Notes: generated by a model not told the origin, from the letters alone. A DNA stretch of 64,000 nt from Idiomarina sp. X4 (GCF_002808045.1 NZ_CP025000.1:2480001-2544000), one strand, 5' to 3'. Shown: positions 27,629 to 38,222, counted from the stretch's first letter. Made by a program: numbers and translations.

Positions 27629-27646
27629 TTTTCAAAGGATTGTGAC

Positions 27647-28012
27647 ATGAAAAAACTAACAATTAGCGCGTTTGTCGCCCTACTCTCTATTTCGGGTATG
27701 ACTGTGTCGACAGCAAGTTACGCGCAGGAAATTACCTTACAAGAAGCCATGGAACAGCTGTCAGCAGCTAAAGATAAAGGTTGGGTTGGCGAACAACCAA
27801 ACGGTTACTTAGGCGTTGTGGCGTCTTCATCACAGGCAAAACAAATTGCCGAGCAAATTAACGAGGCCAGACGTCAAGAGTACGCTCGTATAGCGGAAGA
27901 AAACGACATTGCGGTTGCTGATGTTGAGCTACTAGCCGGTAAGCGTGCTATTGAACGCACACAGCCAGGACATTACGTGAAAGTTGATGGCCAGTGGAAG
28001 AAGAAGCCTTAG
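27647..28012 (+). CDS. ydbL: YdbL family periplasmic protein (DUF1318)
   Basis: 121 residues with a cleaved signal peptide (…TASYAQE, cleavage near residue 26). The DUF1318 body contains the WVGEQPNGYLGVV motif. In E. coli YdbL is a periplasmic chaperone-like modulator of the YdbH-YnbE bridge. Its stop codon lies in the loop of an intrinsic terminator, so it ends the operon. Confidence 0.92.
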   Translation: MKKLTISAFVALLSISGMTVSTASYAQEITLQEAMEQLSAAKDKGWVGEQPNGYLGVVASSSQAKQIAEQINEARRQEYARIAEENDIAVADVELLAGKRAIERTQPGHYVKVDGQWKKKP

Positions 28013-28024
28013 TGCTTCTTTTTT
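28001..28024 (+). terminator. Intrinsic terminator overlapping the ydbL stop
   Basis: 7-bp stem (28001-28007 with 28014-28020), loop CTTAGT containing the TAG stop, then TTTT. The minus strand reads into a T/C-rich run, so it may also stop transcription from the convergent tRNA cluster. Confidence 0.75.
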
Positions 28025-28046
28025 CAGCTAAGATATAAATCGGAAT

Positions 28047-28133
28047 TGGTGCCCGGGGCCGGACTTGAACCGGCACGCTGTTACCAGCGAGGGATTTTAA
28101 ATCCCTTGTGTCTACCAATTCCACCACCCGGGC
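28047..28133 (-). tRNA. tRNA-Leu (anticodon UAA)
   Basis: 87-nt class II tRNA with encoded CCA. The acceptor stem GCCCGGG pairs with CCCGGGC. The anticodon loop TTTAAAA sits in the stem AGGGA/TCCCT, giving UAA. A long variable arm and a TTCAAGT T-loop are present. Third in the Gly-Cys-Leu cluster, the same order as E. coli glyW-cysT-leuZ. Confidence 0.96.
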
Positions 28134-28158
28134 ACTACAAAGAAGTGTTCTCGAATAA

Positions 28159-28232
28159 TGGAGGCGGGTCCCGGAGTCGAACCGAGATCCACGGATTTGC
28201 AATCCGCTGCATAGCCATTCTGCCAACCCGCC
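28159..28232 (-). tRNA. tRNA-Cys (anticodon GCA)
   Basis: 74 nt with encoded CCA. The acceptor GGCGGGT pairs with ACCCGCC. The anticodon loop TTGCAAA gives GCA, and a GGTTCGA T-loop is present. Second of three tRNAs transcribed after pgsA. Confidence 0.97.
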
Positions 28233-28238
28233 AGAATT

Positions 28239-28314
28239 TGGAGCGGGAAACGAGATTCGAACTCGCGACCCCAACCTTGGCAAGGTTGTGCTCTACCAGC
28301 TGAGCTATTCCCGC
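28239..28314 (-). tRNA. tRNA-Gly (anticodon GCC)
   Basis: 76 nt with encoded CCA. The acceptor GCGGGAA pairs with TTCCCGC. The anticodon stem is CAACC/GGTTG, the anticodon GCC, and the D-arm AGCTCAGCTGGTAGAGC. First of the three-tRNA cluster, 96 bp after pgsA. Confidence 0.97.
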
Positions 28315-28410
28315 ACCGTCATCTGCCGAGGCATTCTACTGTTTAATCTTTTTCAGTCAATGACTTTTTATCAAATTTATGACTGTTTGCGCAAATTTAC
28401 GGCAAAGCTG

Positions 28411-28959
28411 CTAATTTCTGGTCAATTCCTTGCTGGCGCCACGTAAATATTCCCACATTGACCACACAGTCAAAACGAAAGCACCGTAGAATAAAACAAT
28501 AGAAATCCAGAAAATATAGATATTCGCATTCCAAATTAAACCTATAAGCGCGACCATTTGCGCAATGGTTTTCAACTTACCCAAATTTGATACTGCCACT
28601 TTTCCACGGTTGCCACTTTGTGCCATCCACTCGCGCAATGCACTAACAATTAACTCACGACAAATCATAGTCAACGCAGGTATCGTTATATAAGCGGCGT
28701 TAAAGTCTTCAACAATCACCACCAACGCAGCCACTACCATGGCTTTATCGGCTACGGGATCTAAAAACTCACCGAATTTAGTGAATTGGTTGAAACGACG
28801 CGCAATAAAGCCATCCAACGCATCAGTAATAGCCGCCAGCCAGAAAATAAACGCAGCCCAAAAGCGTGCGTCTTCAAAGGGCAAGTAAAACACCACCAGA
28901 AATACCGGAATCAGAAGAATCCGAAAGCTGGTCAAAATATTAGGGATATTCCACTTCAT
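28411..28959 (-). CDS. pgsA: CDP-diacylglycerol-glycerol-3-phosphate 3-phosphatidyltransferase
   Basis: 182 residues (E. coli PgsA 182), an inner-membrane enzyme making phosphatidylglycerol-phosphate, the first committed step to phosphatidylglycerol and cardiolipin. The CDP-alcohol phosphotransferase signature DALDGFIARRFNQFTKFGEF (D..DG..AR…G…D) is complete when extended by LDPVADK. Four to five hydrophobic segments are present. It lies 24 nt after uvrC and before tRNA-Gly, the conserved uvrY-uvrC-pgsA-tRNA order. Confidence 0.96.
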   Translation of the reverse strand: MKWNIPNILTSFRILLIPVFLVVFYLPFEDARFWAAFIFWLAAITDALDGFIARRFNQFTKFGEFLDPVADKAMVVAALVVIVEDFNAAYITIPALTMICRELIVSALREWMAQSGNRGKVAVSNLGKLKTIAQMVALIGLIWNANIYIFWISIVLFYGAFVLTVWSMWEYLRGASKELTRN

Positions 28960-28983
28960 TATCCGCTGTTTCCTTATTTGGTT

Positions 28984-30819
28984 TTACTCATCCCGGAACG
29001 AGTAATAAATTTTTTCTGCCATGGCCTGACTAATGCCGGGCACGCTAGAAAGTTTACTAATACTAGCGTTTTTTACCTCTTGTAATCCACCCAGATTTTT
29101 CAAAAGCGTTTGTCGACGTTTAGCACCAATACCTTCTATTTGCTCCAATGTCGATGTTTTCTGCACTTTCGCCCGTTTCTGACGGTGTCCGGTTATTGCA
29201 AAACGGTGAGACTCGTCACGAATGTGCTGAATTAAATGCAACGCACTGGCGTCTTTATTCAGCGCAATGGTCTCGTGGCTGCCCGCCATAATGAGCGTTT
29301 CAAGCCCCGGCTTGCGAGATTCGCCTTTAGCAACCCCTATAAGCATGGGGGCATCACTGCCCCAGTCTTCAAAGTACTTTTCAGCTTGGGATAGCTGCCC
29401 TTTGCCACCGTCAATAAAGAGAATGTCGGGTATATTGCCCTGTTCCCGCGCTTTGTCATAGCGCTTCGCCAATGCTTTCGCCATAGCCGCATAGTCATCG
29501 CCTGGCGTAATTCCGGTAATGTTGTAGCGCCTATAGTCGGATTTCTTCGGTCCGTTTTGGTCAAACACCACGCAAGAAGCAACCGTTTGCTGGCCCATGG
29601 TATGGCTGATATCAAAACACTCCATACGCTGAATCGGTACGCCAAAGTCCAGCACCTGCTGTAGGGCCGACGTACGACGGTTCATGGTACTTTGTTGGTT
29701 GAGACGGCTTTCCAGCGCATTCACTGCATTTTTAGCCGCGAGTTGCTGATACTGTTTACGCTCACCCCGGACATTATTCTGCATTTTAACCGAGCGATTT
29801 AGCGCCTGCCCCATCACTTGCGCTAATACCTCGTCAGGTTCTACTGAGTCCGGTAAAATAATCTCTCTCGGTGTTTTACGACCGGCGTTATCAGACAGGT
29901 AAAATTGCAGTAAGAATGCGCGCAAGACTTCCTCGTCACTCGTATCCGCCGGGACTTTCGGAAAGTAGCTGCGACTGCCCTGCAAGTGATTGTCCCGAAT
30001 GAACATCATTTGAATAGTTGTCATGCCGTTACCACGCGCCATACCAATAACGTCAAGCTCTTGCTGGGCGCCAGTAACCGAGTTTCGCTCCTGAGTTTTA
30101 CGAAGTGCCGCTATTTGGTCACGAAAACGAGCTGCTTTTTCGAACTCCAGCGCTTCACTGGCCTGTTCCATTTTTTTTACAAGCTCATCAATAACCTGTT
30201 GGTTCTTGCCATTGAGGAAGTGCTTAGCCAATTGAACCTGGTCGTTGTACTCGTCATCGGTACACTTGCTCACGCAAGGCGCCAGGCAGCGTTTGAGCTG
30301 ATACTGCAGACATGGTCTCGTCCGAGCACGATAATACGAATCCTGACATTGCCGAATGGGAAACAGCTTCTGCATTAAGTTCAGGCTTTCGCGAACCGCA
30401 CTGCCATTCGGAAAAGGCCCGAAGTAATCGCCCTTCTCGCGCCGCGCACCGCGGTGAAACCCTAACCTTGGGTGCTCATGGGAGGTCAAAATTATATACG
30501 GATAAGACTTGTCGTCACGCAATAAAACGTTGTAGCGCGGACGGTATTTTTTAATGAAACTGTTTTCCAGAATAAGCGCGTCAGCTTCCGTGTCGGTAAC
30601 AGTAACATCCATTGATACTATTTGTTTCACCAGCACTTGAGTTTTAACTGCATCGACCTTTTCGCGGAAGTAACTGGACACACGCTTTTTAAGATCTTTT
30701 GCTTTACCGACATAAATAACGTCACCCGACTCATCATACATACGGTAAACACCGGGTTGATGAGTCAGGTTCCGAAGAAAGTCTTTGTAATTAAAGGTTA
30801 TTGAATTGCTGTCTGTCAT
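28984..30819 (-). CDS. uvrC: UvrABC excinuclease subunit C
   Basis: 611 residues from ATG 30819; an ATG three codons earlier is equally open. UvrC makes both incisions in nucleotide excision repair. An N-terminal GIY-YIG nuclease (PGVYRMYD…VIYVGKAKDL), a UVR motif (EQASEALEFEKAARFRDQ), an RNase H-like 5' nuclease (CFDISHTMGQ, LFIDGGKGQL) and a C-terminal helix-hairpin-helix pair (about 560-607) are present. Its start overlaps the end of the upstream regulator gene by about 29 bp, as in E. coli uvrY-uvrC. Confidence 0.97.
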   Translation of the reverse strand: MTDSNSITFNYKDFLRNLTHQPGVYRMYDESGDVIYVGKAKDLKKRVSSYFREKVDAVKTQVLVKQIVSMDVTVTDTEADALILENSFIKKYRPRYNVLLRDDKSYPYIILTSHEHPRLGFHRGARREKGDYFGPFPNGSAVRESLNLMQKLFPIRQCQDSYYRARTRPCLQYQLKRCLAPCVSKCTDDEYNDQVQLAKHFLNGKNQQVIDELVKKMEQASEALEFEKAARFRDQIAALRKTQERNSVTGAQQELDVIGMARGNGMTTIQMMFIRDNHLQGSRSYFPKVPADTSDEEVLRAFLLQFYLSDNAGRKTPREIILPDSVEPDEVLAQVMGQALNRSVKMQNNVRGERKQYQQLAAKNAVNALESRLNQQSTMNRRTSALQQVLDFGVPIQRMECFDISHTMGQQTVASCVVFDQNGPKKSDYRRYNITGITPGDDYAAMAKALAKRYDKAREQGNIPDILFIDGGKGQLSQAEKYFEDWGSDAPMLIGVAKGESRKPGLETLIMAGSHETIALNKDASALHLIQHIRDESHRFAITGHRQKRAKVQKTSTLEQIEGIGAKRRQTLLKNLGGLQEVKNASISKLSSVPGISQAMAEKIYYSFRDE

Positions 30820-31465
30820 TACCTTCAAACTGGATTAGGTCAACAAGACCCGATTGAATTGCCATATGTGATAATTGTACATCACCATCAATGCCAAGTT
30901 TAGAGAAAATGCGGTAACGAAAGGTATTAATTGTTTTACTGCTGATACATAAATGCTTCGCTATTTCTCGAACGCGAATACCACGACTCAGCATTTGCGC
31001 AACTTGCAGCTCTCTTTCCGATAAAGAGTCAACCATGCCCTTTTTGTGGCGATTGCGAGGGTTTCTCGCTAAGTATTCAGCAACGGGTGCTGCCACATAA
31101 ATACTACCTGTTTTCAGTGTTTTGAGCGCTTGCACTAACTCTTTACTGTTCGATGACTCCAGTAAATAGCCATCGACTTGACTCACACTGCATTGAAAAT
31201 TAAGAATGTCTTGCTGGCTCCTGCCCCAAACAATGAGCTGTAAGTCGACATGCCGTCTTTTTATACGTCGCCAGTGCTCAACGGTCGCAACACCTGATAG
31301 TTGACTGCTGAGAATAACCAGTGCATCGTCATATTTATAGCATGTTTGTCTCAGTTCATTCATAGAGCTAACCACTTCAATTTGTGTATGAAAATGCTGC
31401 TGTATTACCGCTTCCATACCAGCACTGGTAATTGGGTTAGGTATTGCCAAAATAATACGGTTCAT
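30791..31465 (-). CDS. UvrY/GacA-like regulator with a degenerate receiver domain
   Basis: 224 residues, same size and location as UvrY/GacA. The C-terminal LuxR helix-turn-helix (about 146-210) keeps the GacA pattern (SLSERELQVAQMLSRG … KTINTFRYRIFSKLGI). The receiver fold is recognisable but its chemistry is gone. The acidic pair is replaced (AIPNP at 7-11), the phospho-acceptor Asp aligns with Ser53 (LVILSSQL), the conserved Thr with Trp80 and the Lys with Glu103 (GYLLESS). It should still bind GacA-type promoters, perhaps for csrB/rsmY-like small RNAs, but cannot be switched by aspartyl phosphorylation. Confidence 0.82.
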   Translation of the reverse strand: MNRIILAIPNPITSAGMEAVIQQHFHTQIEVVSSMNELRQTCYKYDDALVILSSQLSGVATVEHWRRIKRRHVDLQLIVWGRSQQDILNFQCSVSQVDGYLLESSNSKELVQALKTLKTGSIYVAAPVAEYLARNPRNRHKKGMVDSLSERELQVAQMLSRGIRVREIAKHLCISSKTINTFRYRIFSKLGIDGDVQLSHMAIQSGLVDLIQFEGNDRQQFNNL

Positions 31466-31677
31466 TAGCCATGTTCCTTATCGCGTATTGGTAATATGAT
31501 TGTCCTTAAATTGATGAACTCGTACCGCTTTATCCGAATTCGGGAGCGAATATTCAACAGTTTATTAACGATTGGCAAATGGCTTTTACAAACCTTTACG
31601 GTAACGCGTAAATTTGCATGGCTCGTACACCAACAACTTTAATACGGAGTTTCTACACAACTCGGTTGGTGTGGCCT

Positions 31678-32271
31678 TTATCGGCGGGACTGATCTAACA
31701 TGTCCCACAAATAACAGGCTAAATAAGTCCGGTAAGGCGTGGCTCTTTCGGGAATAATCAATACATCTTGCTCTTTAAGCTGGCCTATGGCTTTTCTTAG
31801 CGAGGAGTCCTGAATAGGAAATAAGTCTTCATGTGCAAAATGAAACATCGCGAGTATTGACGCTGTCCAGGGACCAACCCCTTTTAACTTCGTTACATCT
31901 TTCACTAATTCTTCTGAGGTCATCTCCGCCCAGTTTGCAATCCTTTCCGGCTCGGTTTGCTGACAGTGAGCAACGCTTTGAATTGCGGCGGCTTTTGTGC
32001 GACTCACTCCGCAACTTAGTAAGTTATCGGCGGGTAAATAAGCAATCGACTGTAAACCCAACAACTTTGCTTCTTTCTCAGTGCGTTCAATGATTGTTGC
32101 AGACGCTTTCAATGACAACATTTGCCGAATAATAATTCTCGGTAAAGCGTCAATGACTGGAATATTTGAAGGCTCAAGCGGCGCTCGCTCCGCCAATTGT
32201 AACAACACCAAATCGAAGCCTGGTTGAGTATCGATAAGGTGTTGCTTTATCGATTGTGCGGTTGTTTCCAT
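31678..32271 (-). CDS. DNA-3-methyladenine glycosylase II-like protein (HhH-GPD)
   Basis: 197 residues containing an HhH-GPD base-excision domain. The helix-hairpin-helix LKGVGPWTASILAMF is followed by the catalytic Asp in LFPIQDSSL. It lacks the N-terminal TBP-like domain of E. coli AlkA (282 residues), so it resembles the short AlkA/MPG II type. It should remove alkylated purines from DNA. With alkB in the window it suggests good alkylation repair. Stands alone, 33 bp after the thioesterase gene. Confidence 0.85.
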   Translation of the reverse strand: METTAQSIKQHLIDTQPGFDLVLLQLAERAPLEPSNIPVIDALPRIIIRQMLSLKASATIIERTEKEAKLLGLQSIAYLPADNLLSCGVSRTKAAAIQSVAHCQQTEPERIANWAEMTSEELVKDVTKLKGVGPWTASILAMFHFAHEDLFPIQDSSLRKAIGQLKEQDVLIIPERATPYRTYLACYLWDMLDQSRR

Positions 32272-32304
32272 AGCGGTGCGCCGTTATGCCCGGGTCAGAG
32301 TAAA

Positions 32305-33099
32305 TTAAGCAAACACAGTAAAGGTTTGACGACTTATTGCCAATAACTCATCGTTGTCTGACCAAAGTCCTGCCCGACTATGACCGTACCCGTTCTCAGC
32401 ATGCTCGATAAACGCTTCATACTGATACCAGTCATGAGTACTGAAGTCTGCTAACGGCTTATCAGGAAACTCAATAGTCCAGGTGAGCGACGATGCGGGC
32501 GCTGGCTGCTTTAAGTGTGGTAACACGGCCGGTGGCCAGGCATCGACTAACGCGAGAATAGCAGCAATGGTTAGCTGTTGTTGCTCTTTTCTAAAACGCA
32601 CCCACCCGCCAAAGGTTCTGCCTGGCTGTCCACTAAAGGGCATGCCACCGGAGGTAATGCGGTAGTCAAAGTTCTTAGCAAACTCAGGAACGATATCGGC
32701 TTCCGGCAAGCCCGGGCCATCATTAACAGTCTTTAAGTCTGGCGGTGTTTCACCACTGACAGATACTGAAGACTGACGCCCTTTACCTAAACTTGCTAAA
32801 CCAGCAAGCATCACTTCATCGTTTTGCGTTAACTCAACGGCCACTTGCAAAACAGAGGAGCCCTGGCGCAACACCCGATAATTTAACGTCGCATCTCCCG
32901 CTGCCGCCGGGGCAACAAAAGAAATAGCAAAACTACGCAGGTGGTAGTCTTTCGGAAATTGCTGCAATAAAAATTGTGCTGCTATTGCTGCACTAAAACC
33001 ACCAAAAAATGCGCGCCCTTGCGCCCAGCCTTCAGGCAGACTTATGGTTTGATTGTTCTTGTCACTTTCTATTAAAGCTAACGTCTCATGAAACTGCAT
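32305..33099 (-). CDS. Double-hotdog acyl-CoA thioesterase family protein
   Basis: 264 residues with two hotdog-like halves, the TesB/4HBT_3 layout: N-terminal QGRAFFGGFSAAIAAQFL and HLRSFAISFVAPA, and C-terminal YQYEAFIEHAENGYGHSRAGLWSDNDELLA. It should hydrolyse acyl-CoA thioesters in the cytosol. Chain-length preference is unknown. Between the HhH-GPD gene and the DUF3667 gene with no obvious functional link. Confidence 0.85.
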   Translation of the reverse strand: MQFHETLALIESDKNNQTISLPEGWAQGRAFFGGFSAAIAAQFLLQQFPKDYHLRSFAISFVAPAAAGDATLNYRVLRQGSSVLQVAVELTQNDEVMLAGLASLGKGRQSSVSVSGETPPDLKTVNDGPGLPEADIVPEFAKNFDYRITSGGMPFSGQPGRTFGGWVRFRKEQQQLTIAAILALVDAWPPAVLPHLKQPAPASSLTWTIEFPDKPLADFSTHDWYQYEAFIEHAENGYGHSRAGLWSDNDELLAISRQTFTVFA

Positions 33100-33128
33100 G
33101 GTTCTTACCTGTTAAACAGTTGTTTGAA

Positions 33129-34082
33129 TTAACTATTAAGAATACCAATTATCACCATAATGACAAAGGATGATGTTAATAGCGCAAAGTAAATCACGCC
33201 AGATATTACGTATTTTATTAGGGTGACAGGCCAGCTCTGCTGATAGAAACGTTTCTGGGTAATAAGCAGATAGACAAAAAGCCAAATAATGAAGAAATCA
33301 GTTACCCAATCACCAATGATTGCCACCCAGTTCCAACCAGCAATGCCAATAAGCGGTGATACTGCCTGACTGATGATGGTGACTATTGTTAACGTCAACA
33401 GCATAAAAGCATGCGTATGAAGCGCCACCGTCAAATGTTCGAGATAATAGCGATGTCCAAATAGGTAAATAAGCTTTAAAAATAACGCCCAGAACGGCAG
33501 CATGAGTAACATCATTTGAGGCGTCATCGAAATGAGCTTTTTAACAAATTGTGCGGGGTTGTCCGCTAACTGATTTAGCTTTATTTCGAACTCGACTTCT
33601 TCAGCCTTACTAAGAAAGGGAATATCGGTGTCATCTAAAGAAAGCCGTAAAGGTTCAGAAGGTTCTGCATTACTTACTACCAACCCTTTTGCCTCTTCCG
33701 GTAATGAAGCCTGCACATCTTGCTGAACCTGGTTAACGCGATCAAAGTCTTCTGATGTCGGTGGTCTGATATCAATATCAATTAACGACGTCATCACCAT
33801 AAAAGCAATTAATGAGATAAAGAAATAGAGTCTTAGTGGCGGCACATAAGAGGCATGGCGCCCCTGAACAAATTCCAGTGACAAAAAGCCTGGGTTAAGA
33901 AAAAGCCCGCGAAGCGTTCGGTAAAAGCGTGAATCCCAGTGCCCTATTTCACCAAACAAGTCACCAACAACAGCAAAGATACTGCGCATATATTGTTTGT
34001 CTTGCTGGCCACAGCGGTGGCAATACTCTCCCTGAAGTTCTGTATCGCAATTCTTACAAAGGTTTTGGCTTGAGGTGTTCAT
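33129..34082 (-). CDS. DUF3667 zinc-ribbon membrane protein
   Basis: 317 residues from ATG 34082 (GGAA at 6-nt spacing); an upstream in-frame ATG at 34115 lacks a site. The N-terminus carries a CxxC…CxxC ribbon (CKNCDTELQGEYCHRCGQ). A DUF3667-type segment with LNPGFLSLEFVQGRHASYVPPLRLYFF follows, then about five transmembrane segments. Family function is unknown. Upstream lie the tRNA-Ser gene and its terminator. Confidence 0.82.
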   Translation of the reverse strand: MNTSSQNLCKNCDTELQGEYCHRCGQQDKQYMRSIFAVVGDLFGEIGHWDSRFYRTLRGLFLNPGFLSLEFVQGRHASYVPPLRLYFFISLIAFMVMTSLIDIDIRPPTSEDFDRVNQVQQDVQASLPEEAKGLVVSNAEPSEPLRLSLDDTDIPFLSKAEEVEFEIKLNQLADNPAQFVKKLISMTPQMMLLMLPFWALFLKLIYLFGHRYYLEHLTVALHTHAFMLLTLTIVTIISQAVSPLIGIAGWNWVAIIGDWVTDFFIIWLFVYLLITQKRFYQQSWPVTLIKYVISGVIYFALLTSSFVIMVIIGILNS

Positions 34083-34154
34083 GACAAATTCCGTTTTTGA
34101 TAAATATATCAGCAATTAAGGAATTGTCGAATGGGCCACCTACTGACGAGAAAC

Positions 34155-34186
34155 AAAAAAGCCCAACTCAATGAGCTGGGCTTTTT
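34155..34186. terminator. Intrinsic terminator after tRNA-Ser
   Basis: 14-bp stem with one G-T pair (34155-34168 with 34173-34186), flanked by A on the left and T on the right. It works in both directions: ending tRNA-Ser on the minus strand, 11 bp past its CCA, and shielding against plus-strand readthrough. Confidence 0.85.
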
Positions 34187-34196
34187 CATCTAAATT

Positions 34197-34288
34197 TGGC
34201 GGAGAGGGAGGGATTCGAACCCCCGGTGGGTATGAACCCACGCCTGATTTCAAGTCAGGTGCATTCAACCGAGCTCTGCCACCTCTCC
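34197..34288 (-). tRNA. tRNA-Ser (anticodon UGA)
   Basis: 92-nt class II tRNA with encoded CCA. The acceptor GGAGAGG pairs with CCTCTCC. The anticodon stem is CCTGA/TCAGG with loop CTTGAAA, giving UGA. The long variable arm GTGGGTTCATACCCAC is present. Neighbouring yccA and tus genes match the E. coli serT-yccA-tusE neighbourhood. Confidence 0.96.
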
Positions 34289-34520
34289 GAATTGTTGTTT
34301 TCAATGACTGTGTCGTTGAGAACGATGCGAATATTAAAGACCTAAATTCCGCTTGTAAAGTAAAAATTTAAATAAAGGTACTGTTTGGGCGTTTATTAGA
34401 CAAACTGTCTACTTTTTACTGGAAATTACTGCCCTAACCCCCCATTTATGCTGTAGTATTCAGGAAACTTTTTTAATAATAAAGCGTCTTAACAGACAGT
34501 CGTTCAACACGGAGAAATCT

Positions 34521-35189
34521 ATGAACAATCGCAGTCAGGTATATGTCGGTCAGAATGAATCGGCTCTGGCCGTCAACAAAGTACTACGTAACACATACAC
34601 GCTTTTAGCAATGACATTAGCCTTTAGTGCCGTTGTTGCTGCTATTAGCAGTGCAATGAACTGGCCACATCCGGGGCTTATTCTCACTTTGGTTGGTTAC
34701 TTCGGACTGCTCTTTGGTGTTTATAAAACCAAAGACAGCGCTATGGGCTTGGTTTTCACCTTTGCTCTGACAGGCTTCCTGGGATATACCTTAGGTCCAA
34801 TTATTAATATGGCCCTATCAATGCCCGGCGGCGGTGAAATGGTTGCAACTGCGCTAGGCGGTACTGCACTTACCTTCTTTGCGACGTCGGCTTATGTACT
34901 GACGACTAAGAAGGACATGTCAAAGCTTGGCGGTTTAGTCACAGCGGGTATCATAATGGTTATCGTTGCCGCTATTGCTAACCTGTTCTTCCAAATGCCA
35001 GCACTGCACTTAGCCTTGTCAGCAATCATGATTCCGCTAATGGCTATGCTTATTATGTGGCAAACCAGCGACATCATTAACGGTGGCGAGCGCAACTACA
35101 TACTGGCGACCGTTACCTTGTATGTGTCTATTTATAACTTGTTCGTCAATTTGCTAACATTACTGATGGCATTTGGCGGCGACGAGTAA
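34521..35189 (+). CDS. yccA: Bax inhibitor-1/YccA family membrane protein
   Basis: 222 residues with seven transmembrane segments and the family's C-terminal acidic region (LFVNLLTLLMAFGGDE). E. coli YccA (219) is a modulator and substrate of the FtsH protease and protects SecY from degradation. Its ATG follows GGAG. It is monocistronic, ending in a strong terminator before tusD, and lies next to tRNA-Ser as in E. coli. Confidence 0.92.
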   Translation: MNNRSQVYVGQNESALAVNKVLRNTYTLLAMTLAFSAVVAAISSAMNWPHPGLILTLVGYFGLLFGVYKTKDSAMGLVFTFALTGFLGYTLGPIINMALSMPGGGEMVATALGGTALTFFATSAYVLTTKKDMSKLGGLVTAGIIMVIVAAIANLFFQMPALHLALSAIMIPLMAMLIMWQTSDIINGGERNYILATVTLYVSIYNLFVNLLTLLMAFGGDE

Positions 35190-35212
35190 TCGTCTGTTAC
35201 GAATTGAGTAAG

Positions 35213-35238
35213 ACGCCCCGCAATGCGGGGCGTTTTTG
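35213..35238 (+). terminator. Intrinsic terminator after yccA
   Basis: 9-bp GC-rich stem (35213-35221 with 35225-35233), 3-nt loop AAT, then TTTTT. It lies 24 bp past the yccA stop. Confidence 0.92.
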
Positions 35239-35265
35239 TATCTAAGCTATTAACGGTTGGAAAGT

Positions 35266-35610
35266 GTGGCTAAATTAACTCTCATTGTTCAAAGCTCGGC
35301 ATCGAACCAGAAGCGTTCATTGGATGCTCTGACCTTTGCAAAGAATGCTATTAAGCAAGGGCATGAAATAACCTGCCTGTTTTTTTACCGACAAGCGGTT
35401 GATCACGCCGTTGCGCAAACACCTGCAGAAAATGAGACGCTGATTCAACAATGGAGTGATTTTAAAAACCAGTCCGGCACTCCCTTGGTCGTTTGCCATA
35501 CCGTTGCTGAGCGTTTGGGCATTGAGGATTTTCATCCTAGCTTTGATGCAACAGGACTCACCGCCCTCTCAAAAGCCCTAGCGACAAGCGACCGGACGTT
35601 ACAGTTTTAA
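35266..35610 (+). CDS. tusD: Sulfurtransferase complex subunit TusD
   Basis: 114 residues from GTG 35266, after GGAAA; a TTG at 35257 overlaps that site. TusD accepts persulfide sulfur from TusA within the TusBCD heterohexamer on the way to 2-thiouridine in tRNA. The catalytic Cys is in LVVCHTVAERLG, and GHEITCLFFYRQAVDHA and SDRTLQF match E. coli TusD. First of tusD-C-B-E; yccA's terminator lies just upstream. Confidence 0.92.
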   Translation: MAKLTLIVQSSASNQKRSLDALTFAKNAIKQGHEITCLFFYRQAVDHAVAQTPAENETLIQQWSDFKNQSGTPLVVCHTVAERLGIEDFHPSFDATGLTALSKALATSDRTLQF

Positions 35611-35613
35611 GCC

Positions 35614-35931
35614 ATGAGGAAAATAGCCATTTTACAAAGCAGCAATACCCCTAACATAGCAACTGAAGCGCTTGATGTTGCGCTTGCATTAGCAAGCTTT
35701 GATATACCAGTGCAGCTTATTCTTATTGATGATGCTGTCAATGTGTTACTGAGCTCACCATCAAAACGCTACGCCATGTTGGAGTTATTGGACGCTGAGC
35801 CTATTGCACTATGTTCGAGCTTGGCCATAAAAACTAATACCCTGCCGACCAATATTGAGGCTATCACTATTTCGAAAGAAAACTTGAAGCAACACCTGAA
35901 ACAGTTTGACGAGGTACTGCAGTTCTCATGA
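35614..35931 (+). CDS. tusC: Sulfurtransferase complex subunit TusC
   Basis: 105 residues (E. coli TusC 119), a structural subunit of TusBCD with a DsrE-like fold. The start is 3 nt after tusD and its last 4 bp overlap the tusB start, fitting coupled synthesis of complex partners. Identification rests on position, size and the N-terminal strand-loop-helix pattern more than on strong motifs. Confidence 0.85.
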   Translation: MRKIAILQSSNTPNIATEALDVALALASFDIPVQLILIDDAVNVLLSSPSKRYAMLELLDAEPIALCSSLAIKTNTLPTNIEAITISKENLKQHLKQFDEVLQFS

Positions 35932-36194
35932 AAACATTGCATTGGGTACGGGACGGTTCACTGCCAGCTTGGTTGGAAACGCACAAACACCTGCTCGGAA
36001 AAACAGATGCTTTTCTAGTGTCAGAAAGCGCTCTAGGAACCCTTCCTGACAGTTCCCCCGTATTGCAGACTATTTATGCGCGTAAAAGTGATATTGAAAA
36101 CTCAAAAGCGACCGTACCTAATTACGTTGTGTTAAAATCCGACGCAGAGTGGGTTGAGCTGGTACTCAGCTTTCAACAACAAGTTACCTGGTAA
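35928..36194 (+). CDS. tusB: Sulfurtransferase complex subunit TusB
   Basis: 88 residues (E. coli TusB 95), the smallest DsrE/H-fold subunit of TusBCD. It overlaps tusC by 4 bp and ends 4 nt before tusE. Sequence similarity is modest (N-terminal MKTLHWVRD), so the call leans on operon position. Confidence 0.85.
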   Translation: MKTLHWVRDGSLPAWLETHKHLLGKTDAFLVSESALGTLPDSSPVLQTIYARKSDIENSKATVPNYVVLKSDAEWVELVLSFQQQVTW

Positions 36195-36198
36195 TAGC

Positions 36199-36528
36199 AT
36201 GATTGAATTCAACGGCAAAACGTACGAGACCGATAAGCACGAATACTTAGCAAACATTGATGACTGGGACGAAGAGCTGGCATTGCATATTGCGGAGCTT
36301 GAAAGCATTGATATGACACCGGCTCACTGGGAAGTCGTCAATTTCGTACAAAACTTTTATCGTGAATTTGATACCAGCCCGGCAATGCGTGTTCTGGTAA
36401 AAGCCATGAAGAAGCAACTGGGAGAAGAGAAAGGCAACAGCCGCTATTTGTATAAACTATTCCCCAAAGGCCCAGCTAAGCAGGCCACACGCATTGCGGG
36501 CCTGCCTAAACCAGCTAAATGTATTTAG
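36199..36528 (+). CDS. tusE: Sulfur relay protein TusE
   Basis: 109 residues from ATG 36199; the frame is open upstream, but that start aligns with E. coli TusE (109). DsrC-like protein that takes sulfur from TusBCD and delivers it to MnmA for tRNA 2-thiouridine. The functional Cys is the penultimate residue (KPAKCI). The body motif [15 protein letters not shown] is typical. Convergent with serS, with 4 bp between stops. Confidence 0.95.
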   Translation: MIEFNGKTYETDKHEYLANIDDWDEELALHIAELESIDMTPAHWEVVNFVQNFYREFDTSPAMRVLVKAMKKQLGEEKGNSRYLYKLFPKGPAKQATRIAGLPKPAKCI

Positions 36529-36532
36529 GGCT

Positions 36533-38214
<1,682 letters not shown>

Positions 38215-38222
<8 letters not shown>

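Noticed and set aside
31627..31672. ACACCAAC/GTTGGTGT inverted repeat upstream of the HhH-GPD gene end
   Set aside because: Only 8-bp arms around a 30-nt spacer; too weak to call a regulatory site.
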